A stretch of 64,000 nucleotides of DNA from Arthrobacter sp. ov118 (lineage in GTDB: Bacteria; Actinomycetota; Actinomycetes; Actinomycetales; Micrococcaceae): the NCBI RefSeq assembly GCF_900116495.1, contig NZ_FPAY01000001.1, positions 372,001-436,000 of the forward strand, given 5' to 3'. Under the pieces are notes generated by a model. The model worked only from the letters and a program-made list of their open reading frames with translations. It had not been told where the DNA came from and ran no database searches. Shown piece after piece: positions 19,074-28,173 of this stretch (position 1 is its first letter; each line of letters opens with the position of its first letter). Position numbers and translations under genes: made by a program.

Positions 19074-20732
19074 ATGAACCCGCACAGCCCGCACCCCGAT
19101 GAAAACCGGTCATCCGCAGACCGGCAACGCACGGATCCCACAGATCCAGACCTTCCGGACACAGGCCAGCCCGGCCCCTCCCAGCCCAACGCTGGCTCTT
19201 CCGATGCAACTCAGCCCGCCGGCTCCCCAGCTGGCGGAGCAGCGTCGCCGGAGCCGCCCCGGCTCTACCAGCCCGGCGACCCGAGCGCGCCCTACGCCCC
19301 GCCGAACTATGGCCAGGGCCCCTACCAGGACGAACCAGCGCAAGGCATGCCAGGTCCGCACGAACACGTGCACCAGGCAGCCCCGCCGCAGAACTTCTTC
19401 GACTGGATCCGCCGCCAAGGTATCAACCGCGGCCGTGACCGGTGGATTGGGGGCGTGGCCAGCGGCATAGCCCACCGGCTCGGCGTCGATCCCCTGATTA
19501 TCCGCGGCATCCTGATCGTCCTGACGATCTTCGCCGGAATTGGCGTCCTCGCCTACGGCCTCGCCTGGGCCCTGCTGCCGGAACCCGACGGCCGGATCCA
19601 CGTCCAGGAGGCTGCCAGAGGCCGGTGGACTGCCGGCATGACCGGCGCCCTCATCACCACGGTCCTCGGCTTGCCGAGCCTCGGCACCGGCGTCTGGGGC
19701 TGGGACCGCTTCGGCCTGGGCGCATTCATCTGGACCGTCTTCTGGGTGGGCGGCGCGATTGCCCTGGTCTACTACTTGACTCAACGCAACAAGGCCGGGA
19801 ATGGAGCCGCTCCCATGTCACCGCGTTACGAATTCGGCAGCCCGGCCGGGACCGCGCCATTTGCGGGCACTGCCTCCGCCGACGCTCAGCAGTCCACCGG
19901 GCAGCGCTCCCCCTCGGGCGTCGGTCCGGCGTGGGGCTCACCGTCCGGTGCAACTCCGCCCGACGGTCCCCACGACGGTCACGGTGACTACAATCCGAGC
20001 GATTACCGTTCCGGTGACTACGGTCCTGGTGGCTACGGTGCTGGTGGCTATGGTCCTGGTGGCTACGGCGCTGGGGCCACTCCTCCCCCGCCGGCAGCGC
20101 CGCGCAACCCTGGCCCCGGCACTCCGGCCGTCGCCGTCACCGTTGGCTCCGCCCTCCTCGTTGGCGGCGGCATCAAGGCCCTGGACGCTGCCAACGTCAT
20201 CGATCTCGGCGATTCCGGCAACGCCCTGGTCTGGGCCGTCGGCGCAGCCATCGTGGGCCTCGGCATCCTGCTTTCAGGGCTGCGGGGCCGGACCTCGGGA
20301 ATCCTCGGCTTCTTCGCCGTGGTGGCCCTGCTGGTCAGCGCAGTCTTCAGCGTGGTCCCGCACGGTGACCGGTTCCGTTTCCAGGACGCGGACTGGACGC
20401 CGGCCAGCATTGAGCAGGCCAGCGGCGGCTTCGAGATCACCGGCGGCGCCGGAACGGTGGACCTGACCAAGCTGGCGCTGAAGCCGCCGTTGGGCTCCGA
20501 CGTCGTCGTTCCGATCGACGCGACGGCCAGCAACCTCACCGTCATCATCCCCGCCACTGTCCCCGTACAGGTCCAGGCGGACATGACCATGGGCAACCTC
20601 CACGACGGCAACCAGGACCGAGGCGGTATTACGAAGCAGCAAAGCGACTACAACACCTCGAAGCCGGGCGCCCGGCTGGTCCTGCAGATCTCCGGCACCG
20701 TCAGCAACGTGACCATCCAGGAAGGCAACTGA
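19074..20732 (+). CDS. PspC domain protein with C-terminal toastrack domain
   Basis: A 552-residue membrane protein. About 105 disordered Pro/Gln-rich residues come first, then a PspC domain (RDRWIGGVASGIAHRLGVDP) with membrane helices to about residue 165, further helices, a Gly/Tyr-rich repeat (SGDYGPGGYGAGGYGPGGYG), four more helices, and a C-terminal beta-rich domain from GGFEITGGAGTVDLTKLAL to the end. The last part resembles LiaF C-terminal/toastrack domains. It stands divergent to the PspC-kinase/LuxR-regulator genes and begins a three-gene operon. Likely role: membrane envelope stress sensing or protection (inference). Confidence 0.85.
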   Translation: MNPHSPHPDENRSSADRQRTDPTDPDLPDTGQPGPSQPNAGSSDATQPAGSPAGGAASPEPPRLYQPGDPSAPYAPPNYGQGPYQDEPAQGMPGPHEHVHQAAPPQNFFDWIRRQGINRGRDRWIGGVASGIAHRLGVDPLIIRGILIVLTIFAGIGVLAYGLAWALLPEPDGRIHVQEAARGRWTAGMTGALITTVLGLPSLGTGVWGWDRFGLGAFIWTVFWVGGAIALVYYLTQRNKAGNGAAPMSPRYEFGSPAGTAPFAGTASADAQQSTGQRSPSGVGPAWGSPSGATPPDGPHDGHGDYNPSDYRSGDYGPGGYGAGGYGPGGYGAGATPPPPAAPRNPGPGTPAVAVTVGSALLVGGGIKALDAANVIDLGDSGNALVWAVGAAIVGLGILLSGLRGRTSGILGFFAVVALLVSAVFSVVPHGDRFRFQDADWTPASIEQASGGFEITGGAGTVDLTKLALKPPLGSDVVVPIDATASNLTVIIPATVPVQVQADMTMGNLHDGNQDRGGITKQQSDYNTSKPGARLVLQISGTVSNVTIQEGN

Positions 20733-20733
20733 C

Positions 20734-20997
20734 ATGAGCAGCTATGACGACTCCCGGCTGGCCGCCGGCGAGGACCCGGAAAGGGCGGGTTCCCCCGCCC
20801 GGGTGGGCACAGTGGTCTGGGGCCTGATCGTAGTGGCACTGGCCGCGCTGATCATCATCTCCCAGCTCGGCATCGTGGCCCTCAACGGCACCTACGTGCT
20901 GATCGGCCTGATGATCGGAGCGGGGGCCGCCCTGATAGTGGGCGGCCTGCTCTCGGCGCGCAGGCGTGACAACAAATCAACTACAGGGAAGTCTTGA
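20734..20997 (+). CDS. Small two-helix membrane protein of the PspC operon
   Basis: An 87-residue protein with two membrane helices, VGTVVWGLIVVALAALIIIS and VLIGLMIGAGAALIVGGLL, between short hydrophilic ends. The ATG begins 1 bp after the preceding stop, and the next PspC gene starts 3 bp after its end, so it is translated as part of the operon. No characterised family is recognised. It likely serves as an accessory to the PspC/toastrack membrane proteins. Confidence 0.8.
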   Translation: MSSYDDSRLAAGEDPERAGSPARVGTVVWGLIVVALAALIIISQLGIVALNGTYVLIGLMIGAGAALIVGGLLSARRRDNKSTTGKS

Positions 20998-21000
20998 ACC

Positions 21001-21255
21001 ATGGAAAAATTCTTCAACACCGTCCGGGGCCTGGGCCTGAAACGTGGTCCCCAGCGCTGGGTGGGTGGCGTCTGCGGCGGAATTGCCGACAAACTGAACG
21101 TTGATGTGGCCTACGTCCGGATCGCCTACCTGCTGCTGAGCCTGCTGCCCGGCCCGGCCTTCGTCTTCTACGTCGTGGCGTGGCTGCTCCTTCCGGACCA
21201 GCGCAACCAGATTGCCCTGCAGACCTTGCTCGCGGGGCGTTCCGCCAGGCCCTAG
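21001..21255 (+). CDS. PspC domain protein
   Basis: An 84-residue stand-alone PspC protein with KRGPQRWVGGVCGGIADKLN followed by two hydrophobic segments (VRIAYLLLSLLPG and AFVFYVVAWLLLP). It is the third gene of the operon, starting 3 bp after its neighbour. PspC proteins are inner-membrane partners of stress responses. The next gene, pfkA, is beyond a terminator. Confidence 0.88.
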   Translation: MEKFFNTVRGLGLKRGPQRWVGGVCGGIADKLNVDVAYVRIAYLLLSLLPGPAFVFYVVAWLLLPDQRNQIALQTLLAGRSARP

Positions 21256-21313
21256 CCGGCCGGCGCCAACGGCGCAAAAAGCAGCGCAAAAACAGCGCAA
21301 CTACAGCGCTGAG

Positions 21314-21346
21314 AAGGTGCCCCTGCCGTCGCGGCGGGGGCACCTT
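21314..21346 (+). terminator. Terminator after the PspC operon
   Basis: A 15-bp inverted repeat (21314-21328 with 21332-21346, 14 paired, 3-nt loop) forms a tight GC stem about 60 bp after the last PspC gene and before pfkA. The downstream sequence is only weakly T-rich. Confidence 0.7.
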
Positions 21347-21451
21347 CCTGTAACCGTTTGTGTCCTTCCCCACACCCGCCACTAGACTCTACGGTGAGCT
21401 CAGCGTGGCGCTCTGCCTGTAAACCTTCAAAACCAGGATTTGAGCCAAGAC

Positions 21452-22477
21452 ATGAAAATTGGAATCCTCACCAGCGGCGGAGACTGCCCCGGACTGAACG
21501 CCGTCATCCGTGGCGCCGTCCTCAAGGGCATCGCCGTCCATGGCCAGCAGTTCGTGGGATTCCGGGATGGCTGGCGCGGCGTTGTGGAGGGTGACATCGT
21601 CGAGATCCCCCGCACCATGGTCCGCGGCATCGCCAAGCAGGGCGGCACCATCCTCGGCACGTCCCGCACCAACCCGTTCGAGAACGGCGGCGGCCCCGAA
21701 GTCATCAAAGAGAACATGGACCGGCTCGGGATCGACGCCATCATCGCCATCGGCGGCGAAGGCACCCTGGCCGCCGCGAAGCGCCTCACCGACGCCGGCC
21801 TCAAGATCGTGGGCGTGCCCAAGACGGTCGACAACGATCTCGACGCCACCGATTACACCTTCGGCTTCGACACGGCCGTGGAAATCGCCACGGAGGCGAT
21901 CGACCGGCTGCGCACCACCGGAGAGTCCCACCACCGCTGCATGATCGCCGAGGTCATGGGCCGGCACGTGGGCTGGATTGCCCTGCACGCCGGCATGGCC
22001 TCCGGCGCCCACGCCATCCTGATCCCGGAGCAGAAGGCGTCCATGGACCAGATCGCCGAGTGGGTTGTCTCGGCCCGCGACCGCGGCCGCGCCCCGCTTG
22101 TTGTGGTGGCCGAAGGATTCGTGCCCGAAGGCCAGGAATCTCCGCACTCGGAGCGGGGCCTCGACACGTTCGGCCGGCCGCGCCTCGGCGGCATCGCCGA
22201 GATGCTGGCGCCCGAGCTCGAAGCCCGCACCGGGATCGAGACCCGGGCCACGGTCCTTGGCCACATCCAGCGCGGGGGCGTCCCCACAGCGTTCGACCGC
22301 GTCCTGGCCACCCGCTTGGGCATGGCGGCCATCGATTCGGTGGTGGATAACCGCTGGGGCACCATGGTTTCGCTGCACGGCACGGACATCGTGCACGTCG
22401 GTTTCGACGCCGCGCTGGGCAACCTCAAGTCAGTGCCTGAGAGCCGCTACGAAGAGGCCGCTGTCCTCTTCGGCTAA
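21452..22477 (+). CDS. pfkA: 6-phosphofructokinase
   Basis: Phosphorylates fructose-6-phosphate to fructose-1,6-bisphosphate; glycolytic enzyme of 341 residues from ATG 21452 (a TTG at 21440 adds MSQD). The N-terminus MKIGILTSGGDCPGLNAVIR holds the nucleotide loop. The phosphoryl-donor motifs are GGEGTLAAAKRL (Gly where PPi enzymes have Asp) and VPKTVDNDL (Lys, where E. coli has Gly). That Gly/Lys combination is typical of actinobacterial ATP-PFK; PPi use is not excluded. Catalytic Asp is in TVDND and substrate site in MGRHVGWIALHAG. It is monocistronic. Confidence 0.93.
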   Translation: MKIGILTSGGDCPGLNAVIRGAVLKGIAVHGQQFVGFRDGWRGVVEGDIVEIPRTMVRGIAKQGGTILGTSRTNPFENGGGPEVIKENMDRLGIDAIIAIGGEGTLAAAKRLTDAGLKIVGVPKTVDNDLDATDYTFGFDTAVEIATEAIDRLRTTGESHHRCMIAEVMGRHVGWIALHAGMASGAHAILIPEQKASMDQIAEWVVSARDRGRAPLVVVAEGFVPEGQESPHSERGLDTFGRPRLGGIAEMLAPELEARTGIETRATVLGHIQRGGVPTAFDRVLATRLGMAAIDSVVDNRWGTMVSLHGTDIVHVGFDAALGNLKSVPESRYEEAAVLFG

Positions 22478-22539
22478 ACGGCCGGTGGGTGCACGCCACG
22501 TGCGGCCGTGGCCCGGGCGGCGATGGGTAGGGTTGATGC

Positions 22540-23250
22540 ATGACTCTTGAGCCCGGTTCCGCCGAAATCGTCCAGCTCGCCTGGGCGCGCCGCTTGGGGT
22601 TCGACGACGGCGCCTTCGCGGCCGCCGCGGGGGAACGCCTCACCCGGGCCGACGAGTCCGCCCGGGCGGTGCAATTCATCCGCCTGTTCGGCAACTCCGC
22701 CCTCGTAGGCCCGCAGTGGGCGCTCGATGCCGCCGCCGGCTACGCCGATGAGGAGCTCGCCCAGCACGTGACGCTGCTGACCATCACCCGCGGCCACGGC
22801 GGCCACGGGTTGGGCGCGGCCGCGCTCTTCTTCGCCGACGACCTCCCCCTGCAGCAGCCTTCCGAAGAGCTGACCGTCTCGCACGGCAACCCGGAGGCGA
22901 TCGAACTGGAGACATTCTGCCCGCCCGACGACATCAATGAGGTGGGCCTCGCGGACCTCGAACACCGCTTCACGGTCATGCACCTGGACGACGGGCGCCG
23001 GACCCCCGTGGCCTGCGGCGCCTACACCGAGTGGGAAGGGCTCCTGGCCCACTTGGGGGTGCTGGTGGCACCGGACTGGCGGCGCCGCGGCCTGGGGAAA
23101 CTGGCCGCCTCGATAGCCGCCCACGAGGCCCTGGCTGCCGGGCTGACCCTGCAGTGGCGCTCCGAGGTCAGCAACAAGGGCTCGCTCGCGTTGGCCCGGA
23201 GCCTGGGCTTCTCCGCTGGCGGCATCCAGACCAGCGTGCTCCTGGGCTGA
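22540..23250 (+). CDS. GNAT-family N-acetyltransferase
   Basis: A 236-residue acetyltransferase. The acetyl-CoA loop is in LGVLVAPDWRRRGLGKLAAS and the late segment RSEVSNKGSLALARSLGFSA matches the conserved beta6-beta7 region. The first ~110 residues are less typical and may form an accessory domain. ATG 22540 lies in GGGTAGGGTTG context. No substrate can be assigned. It lies 62 bp after pfkA on the same strand, possibly by read-through. Confidence 0.8.
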   Translation: MTLEPGSAEIVQLAWARRLGFDDGAFAAAAGERLTRADESARAVQFIRLFGNSALVGPQWALDAAAGYADEELAQHVTLLTITRGHGGHGLGAAALFFADDLPLQQPSEELTVSHGNPEAIELETFCPPDDINEVGLADLEHRFTVMHLDDGRRTPVACGAYTEWEGLLAHLGVLVAPDWRRRGLGKLAASIAAHEALAAGLTLQWRSEVSNKGSLALARSLGFSAGGIQTSVLLG

Positions 23251-23320
23251 TCGGAAGCCCGGCCGGGGTCAGCGGCCCGGCCGGGCCAGGACGCAGGCTT
23301 GGCCAGCGACGCCCGCCGGG

Positions 23321-24880
23321 TCAGCGGTGATCTGCGCTGGCCTGCTGTGCCTCAGCCTGCTTTGCCTCAGCCTGCTTCGCGTCCGCAGTTCCCCCGGCAG
23401 CCGCCCCTTCAGGCGCACCCCAGCCCTGGACCGCCTTGGGCTTGGCGAAGAAGAGAGCCACCGCCGCGCCGAGCAGGATAACTGCCGCCGGCAGCAGGAT
23501 GGACTGGCCCATCGCCGTCGAGAATCCCTCATGCAGCGCCTCGGGCAAGGCACCGCCGAAGCCCATCGGGCTGACCTCCCCGCCCGCTCCCGGACGGGCG
23601 GGAAGCTCGGCAGCCAGCCGCGCCTGGATGAGGACGGCGATGGCGGCACTGCCGAGCACTGCGCCGATCTGGCGGGTCGTGTTGTAGACACCCGAGCCCG
23701 CCCCCGCTTGCCTGGGCGGCAGGTTGCGGGTCGCGGTGGAGCTCAACGGCGCCCAAATGCCGGCATTGGCGAAGCCCAGCACGGCGCTCGGAAGCAGGAA
23801 CAGCCAGATGGGCGTGTCCGGGTGCATGAGCAGCGAGTTCCAGAACAGCGCCACGGACATGAGGACCAGGCCGGTCGCGGCGATGAATTTCGGGTTGACC
23901 CTGTCGATGATGCGGCCGACGACGGGGGCTAGGCCGCCCGAGATCAGGGCCATCGGCACCATCATGAGCGCCGACTGGGTGGGGGTCAGACCGCGGACGA
24001 TCTGGTAGTAGAAGATCAGCGGCAGGCCGAATGCCGTGACGGTGAAGCCCACGGTGGTGATTGCGATGTTGGCGAGCGAGAAGTTCCGGTCCTCGAAAAG
24101 GGACAGGGGCAGCAGCGGCTCACCCTTGTTGAACCGTTGCCACAGGACGAAGACCACCAGCACGGCGATGCCGCTGATGATCAGGCCCCAGACTGTGATG
24201 GGTCCGGCGATGGTGCCCCAGTCATACGTCTCGCCCTCCTGGATGCCGAAGACCAGGAGGAAGAGTCCGAGGGCGCTGAGCAGCACCCCGGGGATATCGA
24301 ACTTGTGCGGGTGGGTGCTCAATGTCGGGACGTAGCGCACGGCAAGGATGAAGCCGGCAATGCCGACGGGAATGTTAATGAAGAAGATCCATTCCCAGCC
24401 GAGGCCGTCCACGAGGACGCCACCAAGGATCGGGCCGACCAGGGTGGCGACGCCGGCCGTGGCACCCCAGATGCCCATGGCCGCTCCGCGGCGGTCCGGC
24501 GCGAAGATCCGGGTGATGACGGCCATGGTCTGCGGTGTCATCATGGCCGCACCAAGCCCCTGGACCACGCGGGCTGCGATGAGGGTCTGAACATCCCCGG
24601 AGAGGCCGCACCACAGCGAGGCCAGGGTGAACACGACCAGTCCGGACAGGTAGAGCCTCTTCGGCCCGAAGCGGTCGCCGAGCCGGCCGGTGATCAACAG
24701 CGGCACGGCGTAAGCGAGCAGGTAGGCACTGGTGACCCAGATGACCGAGTTGATGTCAGTGTTGAGGCCCTCCATGATGCTCGGGTTGGCCACCGAGACG
24801 ATGGTGGTGTCGATCAGGATCATGAAGAAGCCGATCACCAGGGACCAGAGTGCCGGCCATGGCCGGGCTACGTTTTCCAC
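23321..24880 (-). CDS. MFS drug efflux transporter, 14-helix DHA2 family
   Basis: A 519-residue inner-membrane antiporter of the EmrB/QacA type. Motif A is visible as GRLGDRFGPKRLYLSGLVVF; motif C-like segment is AGVATLVGPILGGVLVDGLG. Fourteen hydrophobic segments are expected from length. The C-terminus is an Ala/Lys/Gln-rich repeat (DAKQAEAKQAEAQQASADHR). It lies 95 bp downstream of a PadR regulator on the same strand, so the pair probably forms a ligand-inducible efflux operon. The substrate is unknown. Confidence 0.9.
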   Translation of the reverse strand: MENVARPWPALWSLVIGFFMILIDTTIVSVANPSIMEGLNTDINSVIWVTSAYLLAYAVPLLITGRLGDRFGPKRLYLSGLVVFTLASLWCGLSGDVQTLIAARVVQGLGAAMMTPQTMAVITRIFAPDRRGAAMGIWGATAGVATLVGPILGGVLVDGLGWEWIFFINIPVGIAGFILAVRYVPTLSTHPHKFDIPGVLLSALGLFLLVFGIQEGETYDWGTIAGPITVWGLIISGIAVLVVFVLWQRFNKGEPLLPLSLFEDRNFSLANIAITTVGFTVTAFGLPLIFYYQIVRGLTPTQSALMMVPMALISGGLAPVVGRIIDRVNPKFIAATGLVLMSVALFWNSLLMHPDTPIWLFLLPSAVLGFANAGIWAPLSSTATRNLPPRQAGAGSGVYNTTRQIGAVLGSAAIAVLIQARLAAELPARPGAGGEVSPMGFGGALPEALHEGFSTAMGQSILLPAAVILLGAAVALFFAKPKAVQGWGAPEGAAAGGTADAKQAEAKQAEAQQASADHR

Positions 24881-24975
24881 GGGGTTCCTTAAGGTCTGGA
24901 TGCTGGGTGGTCTGTGTTGCTGGGTGGTCGAAGTTGGTAGGCGGCCGGGTTATGGCCGGGACCGGGCAAAGGCCG

Positions 24976-25539
24976 TCACCACGGCAGGTCCCCGGAGCGG
25001 AACTGGTCCTGCAAGCCACGGATCCAGGCGATTTCGGCCTGCAGCATGCTCTGCTGGTACTGGAGGTCGATCCAGTACTTGTGCTCCACGCCCTTCTTCC
25101 GGAGCAGTTGCTCGCCGGAGCCCAGATCGTCGAGCTGCTCCTGCAGCGCTTGGATACGTCGGTCTACGAGTTCGACGACGACGCTGGCGGGCAGGTTGTA
25201 AGCCTCGGAGATGGCGAGCGGGAAGGACGGGTACTCGTTGACCGGGACGGCGAGCATTTCCTGCAGCCAATTCGTGAACGCTTCACGGCCGGCGGCTGAG
25301 ATCTCGTAGGTGGTGCGCTCCGGGCGGTTGCCTCCCCGGTCCGTTCCCGTCGCCGCAACGAGGCCCTGGTCTTCGAGCCGACCGACGGCGTGATAGAGCG
25401 TTCCGGGCCGGACTTTGACCAGCCGGTCCTCGTGCCGGGAAACCAGGAGCTGGTACATCTCGTAGGGATGCATCGGCTCTTCCACGAGCAGGGAGAGGGC
25501 GGCGACGCCCAGCGGTGTCAATGCGGTTGCCCGGGCCAT
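24976..25539 (-). CDS. PadR-family transcriptional regulator
   Basis: A 187-residue PadR protein. The N-terminal winged helix has TPLGVAALSLLVEEPMHPYE, RPGTLYHAVGRLEDQGLVAA and an ERTTYEISAAGREAF wing; the C-terminal part is an alpha-helical dimerisation region (ALQEQLDDLGSGEQLLRKKG). ATG 25539 (MARATALTPLG) is preceded by GAGGAGG; the frame continues 20 codons upstream without an SD. It precedes the MFS exporter and probably represses the operon until a drug-like ligand binds. Confidence 0.9.
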   Translation of the reverse strand: MARATALTPLGVAALSLLVEEPMHPYEMYQLLVSRHEDRLVKVRPGTLYHAVGRLEDQGLVAATGTDRGGNRPERTTYEISAAGREAFTNWLQEMLAVPVNEYPSFPLAISEAYNLPASVVVELVDRRIQALQEQLDDLGSGEQLLRKKGVEHKYWIDLQYQQSMLQAEIAWIRGLQDQFRSGDLPW

Positions 25540-25731
25540 TGTCCGTGTCCTCCTCGGGTGCGGCGTCGTCTTGGGTCGGAGTTGTCCCGGCCGGGTCATC
25601 CTGGGTCGAGGGGCGACCGGTCTCGACGGCGATGCTGCGCGCGACTACTCCGCACCGATTATTCCACGCGGAGTATTTGGCGGCAACCTTGCCCTGCACC
25701 TGGCGGCCCCGGCCCCGGGTGCCGGGCTTCG

Positions 25732-26181
25732 TCAGCCGAGCAGGGCCAGGATGTCCGTCCGGGCAAACATCTGCGCGGCGGCCCGCGCGGACGGAGTGCC
25801 GGCGTCGGGGTCGGCCCCGGCGTCCAAGAGTTCGCGGACCACGTCCGTGTAGCCCTTAAAGACGGCCCCGGCCAGCGGCGTCTGGCCACGGTCATTAGGC
25901 ATGTTGGCGTCCCCGCCGTGGTCCAGAATAAGCCGGACCGTGCCGGCATGGCCGTGGTAGGCCGCCAGCATGACGAGCGAGTCGCCGGCGGAAGTGGTCA
26001 GCGTGGCCGGCGCACCGGCGGCCAGATAGCTGCCCAGCAGCTCGGAGTTGCCTTCACGGGCCGCGTCCAGGAGTGCGTGGGCCAACGCCAGCGTGGCGTC
26101 GTCCGGCGCGGCGCCGGAGTTGCCGGGCGCGCCGCCCGAGTTGTCTGGCACTTCCCCCTCCAGCGGGGACCCGGCGCTCAT
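25732..26181 (-). CDS. Ankyrin repeat protein
   Basis: A 149-residue protein with an N-terminal Gly/Ala/Asp-rich segment, then about four ankyrin units: LLDAAREGNSELLGSYLAAG, SLVMLAAYHGHAGTVRLILD, TPLAGAVFKGYTDVVRELLD and a shorter last one. Ankyrin repeats mediate protein binding; no enzyme domain is present. Its ATG overlaps the end of ygfZ (4 bp), so they are translationally coupled. Role unknown. Confidence 0.85.
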   Translation of the reverse strand: MSAGSPLEGEVPDNSGGAPGNSGAAPDDATLALAHALLDAAREGNSELLGSYLAAGAPATLTTSAGDSLVMLAAYHGHAGTVRLILDHGGDANMPNDRGQTPLAGAVFKGYTDVVRELLDAGADPDAGTPSARAAAQMFARTDILALLG

Positions 26182-27260
26182 CGGGGACCCCGCAGGAAAC
26201 CGGTCTGGCGGCCCACCACTTGGCCGGCGTCGGGGGCCACGATGAGTTCCTGGGCCGCGGCGTAGACCTCGGCGCCGTCGACGACGGTCAGCTCCTCAGC
26301 CGGGCCGACCGAGCGCTTGATGACGGCCAGAGCCACCGGGCCCATCTCGTAGTGCTGCGCCACCGAGGTCACAGCACCCACTTTGCGGTCGCCGACGCGC
26401 ACTTCGCTGCCGACGGCCGGCAGGGTGTGCTGCGACCCGTCGAGCTGGAGGAACACGAGCCGCCGCGGCGGATGTCCCAAATTATGGACGCGGGCAATCG
26501 TCTCTTGGCCCTTGTAGCAGCCCTTGGCCAGATGCACGGCGGTGCGCAGGAGGTCTAGCTCGTGCGGGATGGTCTTGTCGTCGGTTTCCGCGCCCCACCG
26601 GGGCCGCCAGGCGGCGACGCGCAGCGCCTCGGCCGCCATGGAGCCGGCGAGGGCCCGCTCCCCCACCGTGGCGGCCAGCTCGGCCGCGGGCACGAGGTAC
26701 TCGAACCAGGGCCGTTCCAGTCCGGGGTGGGCGTCCTCGCCCACCACCGCGTAGGAGTAGCCGCCCGCAGCTACGTGCGGCCACGGGTCCTCCCAGACCA
26801 GCAGCTGCGCCCACTCCGGAATCCGGCGCGTGGATCCCAGTACTGCCCAGTCGGCGGAAACGTCGGCGACCTCGACCCGGAGCATGAACTTCATCCTGGT
26901 CAGCCACTCGGCAAGGGGCGGCGCCTCGGCCCCTTCGACGATCAGCCAGGTGGTCCCGCCGTCGTCCACGACGCGGGCATCGAATTCAATCCGGCCCTGG
27001 ACGCTCAGCAGCAGCAGTTCGGTGGACTGGCCGGGGGCCAGACCGGTGAGCTGCTGGGACGAGAGGGTGTTGAGCCAGCTGAGCCGGTCCGGCCCGCTGA
27101 CGGTCACAACGCCGCGGCTGGAGAGATCGACGACGGCGGCGCCGGCGGCCAGGGCGCGCTGCTCCCGCAGCGGTTCGCCGTAGTGGGCGGCGACGCCGGC
27201 GTCGGCACCGGCGGCCTCAACGGCGGCAGCGCGCGACAACAGCGGGCTCTTGATAGTCAT
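26178..27260 (-). CDS. ygfZ: YgfZ/GcvT-like folate-binding protein
   Basis: A 360-residue YgfZ-type protein, a tetrahydrofolate-binding factor for maintenance of some iron-sulfur enzymes. The signature K-G-C-Y-x-G-Q-E is seen as KGCYKGQETIARVHNLG, and GPDRLSWLNTLSSQQLTGLA and the VVDLSSRGVV segment fit the GcvT fold. ATG 27260 (MTIKSPLLSRA) is chosen with an AAGGACG upstream; the frame is open to 27374. It overlaps the ankyrin gene downstream. The Cys in the signature motif is intact. Confidence 0.9.
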   Translation of the reverse strand: MTIKSPLLSRAAAVEAAGADAGVAAHYGEPLREQRALAAGAAVVDLSSRGVVTVSGPDRLSWLNTLSSQQLTGLAPGQSTELLLLSVQGRIEFDARVVDDGGTTWLIVEGAEAPPLAEWLTRMKFMLRVEVADVSADWAVLGSTRRIPEWAQLLVWEDPWPHVAAGGYSYAVVGEDAHPGLERPWFEYLVPAAELAATVGERALAGSMAAEALRVAAWRPRWGAETDDKTIPHELDLLRTAVHLAKGCYKGQETIARVHNLGHPPRRLVFLQLDGSQHTLPAVGSEVRVGDRKVGAVTSVAQHYEMGPVALAVIKRSVGPAEELTVVDGAEVYAAAQELIVAPDAGQVVGRQTGFLRGPR

Positions 27261-27351
27261 ATTGAGACCAACGTCCTTAACTCTGTGCGTATTCCGGTCC
27301 GAGGTTCGAAACAGCCGGCCCGGCCCTGCCGGTGCAAACTGCCGGGCTGTC

Positions 27352-28119
27352 CTAGCGGTATTCGGGGTTTTCAAAGTCGAAGCGGGTGCCTGATTTCCAG
27401 GCCTCGGGGAGGTTCCCGTAGGCCGGAATGCCGCCGGCGTCCTTGAGCATCCGTGCCAGGTGCAGCATGTTCCAGGTCATGAAAGTGGTGTTGCGGTTGG
27501 TGAAATCACTCTCCGGGCCACCGGACCCCTCGTCCAGGTAGCTTGGTCCGGGCCCCACGGGTCCGATCCACCCGGCGTCGGCCTGGGGCGGGACCGTGAA
27601 GCCGATGTGCTGAAGGCTGTACAGGACATTCATGGAGCAGTGCTTGATGCCGTCCTCGTTGCCCGTGATGAGGCAGCCGCCCACTTTTGGATAGAACGCC
27701 CACTGGCCTTTGGCGTTCAGCTGCCCCGAGTGGGCGTAGAGGCGCTCAATGAGCTTTTTGGTCTGCGAGGAGTTGTCCCCGAGCCAGATGGGCCCGGCGA
27801 CGACGACGATGTCCGCTTCCTCAACGGCCGGGTAGATTTCCGGCCATTCGTCGGTGGCCCAGCCGTGTTCGCGCATATCGGGGTAGACCCCGCTGGCGAC
27901 GTCGTGGTCCACGGTACGGATCACTCGGGTGGCGACGCCCTGCTTTTCCATGATCCGGCGGCTCACGTCAATCAGGCCCTGGGTATTGGACAACTCCGGG
28001 GACCTCTTGAGGGTGCCGTTGAAGTACACGGCCTTGAGGTCGGCGTAACCGGTATCACCGGTGCCATTCCCTGCGGCTGTGTCGTTCCCTGTCTCGTTGC
28101 CTGCGGCTGCATGGTTCAC
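27352..28119 (-). CDS. Flavodoxin-like NAD(P)H oxidoreductase
   Basis: A 255-residue flavin-binding fold. The N-terminal ~27 residues are a Asn/Gly/Thr-rich repeat (AAGNETGNDTAAGNGTGD); the fold proper begins at LKAVYFNGTLKRSPELSNT, the phosphate-binding loop. Flavin-contacting stretches VVAGPIWLGDNSSQTKKLIE and KVGGCLITGNEDG follow. It resembles NAD(P)H:FMN reductase-like flavodoxins; the exact reaction cannot be read. The frame ends 92 bp from the ygfZ start region on the same strand. The ORF and ygfZ are adjacent but not overlapped. Confidence 0.82.
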   Translation of the reverse strand: MNHAAAGNETGNDTAAGNGTGDTGYADLKAVYFNGTLKRSPELSNTQGLIDVSRRIMEKQGVATRVIRTVDHDVASGVYPDMREHGWATDEWPEIYPAVEEADIVVVAGPIWLGDNSSQTKKLIERLYAHSGQLNAKGQWAFYPKVGGCLITGNEDGIKHCSMNVLYSLQHIGFTVPPQADAGWIGPVGPGPSYLDEGSGGPESDFTNRNTTFMTWNMLHLARMLKDAGGIPAYGNLPEAWKSGTRFDFENPEYR

Positions 28120-28173
28120 GTCGTTTCTCCCTGGTCGGTGCGGACAACGGAAAAATCAGTGAGACCGTGCGCC

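Noticed and set aside
19988..20080. Possible sequencing artefact in the Gly/Tyr repeat of the PspC protein
   Set aside because: The reading frame stays open across the repeat and codons keep their period, so it is a real low-complexity segment.
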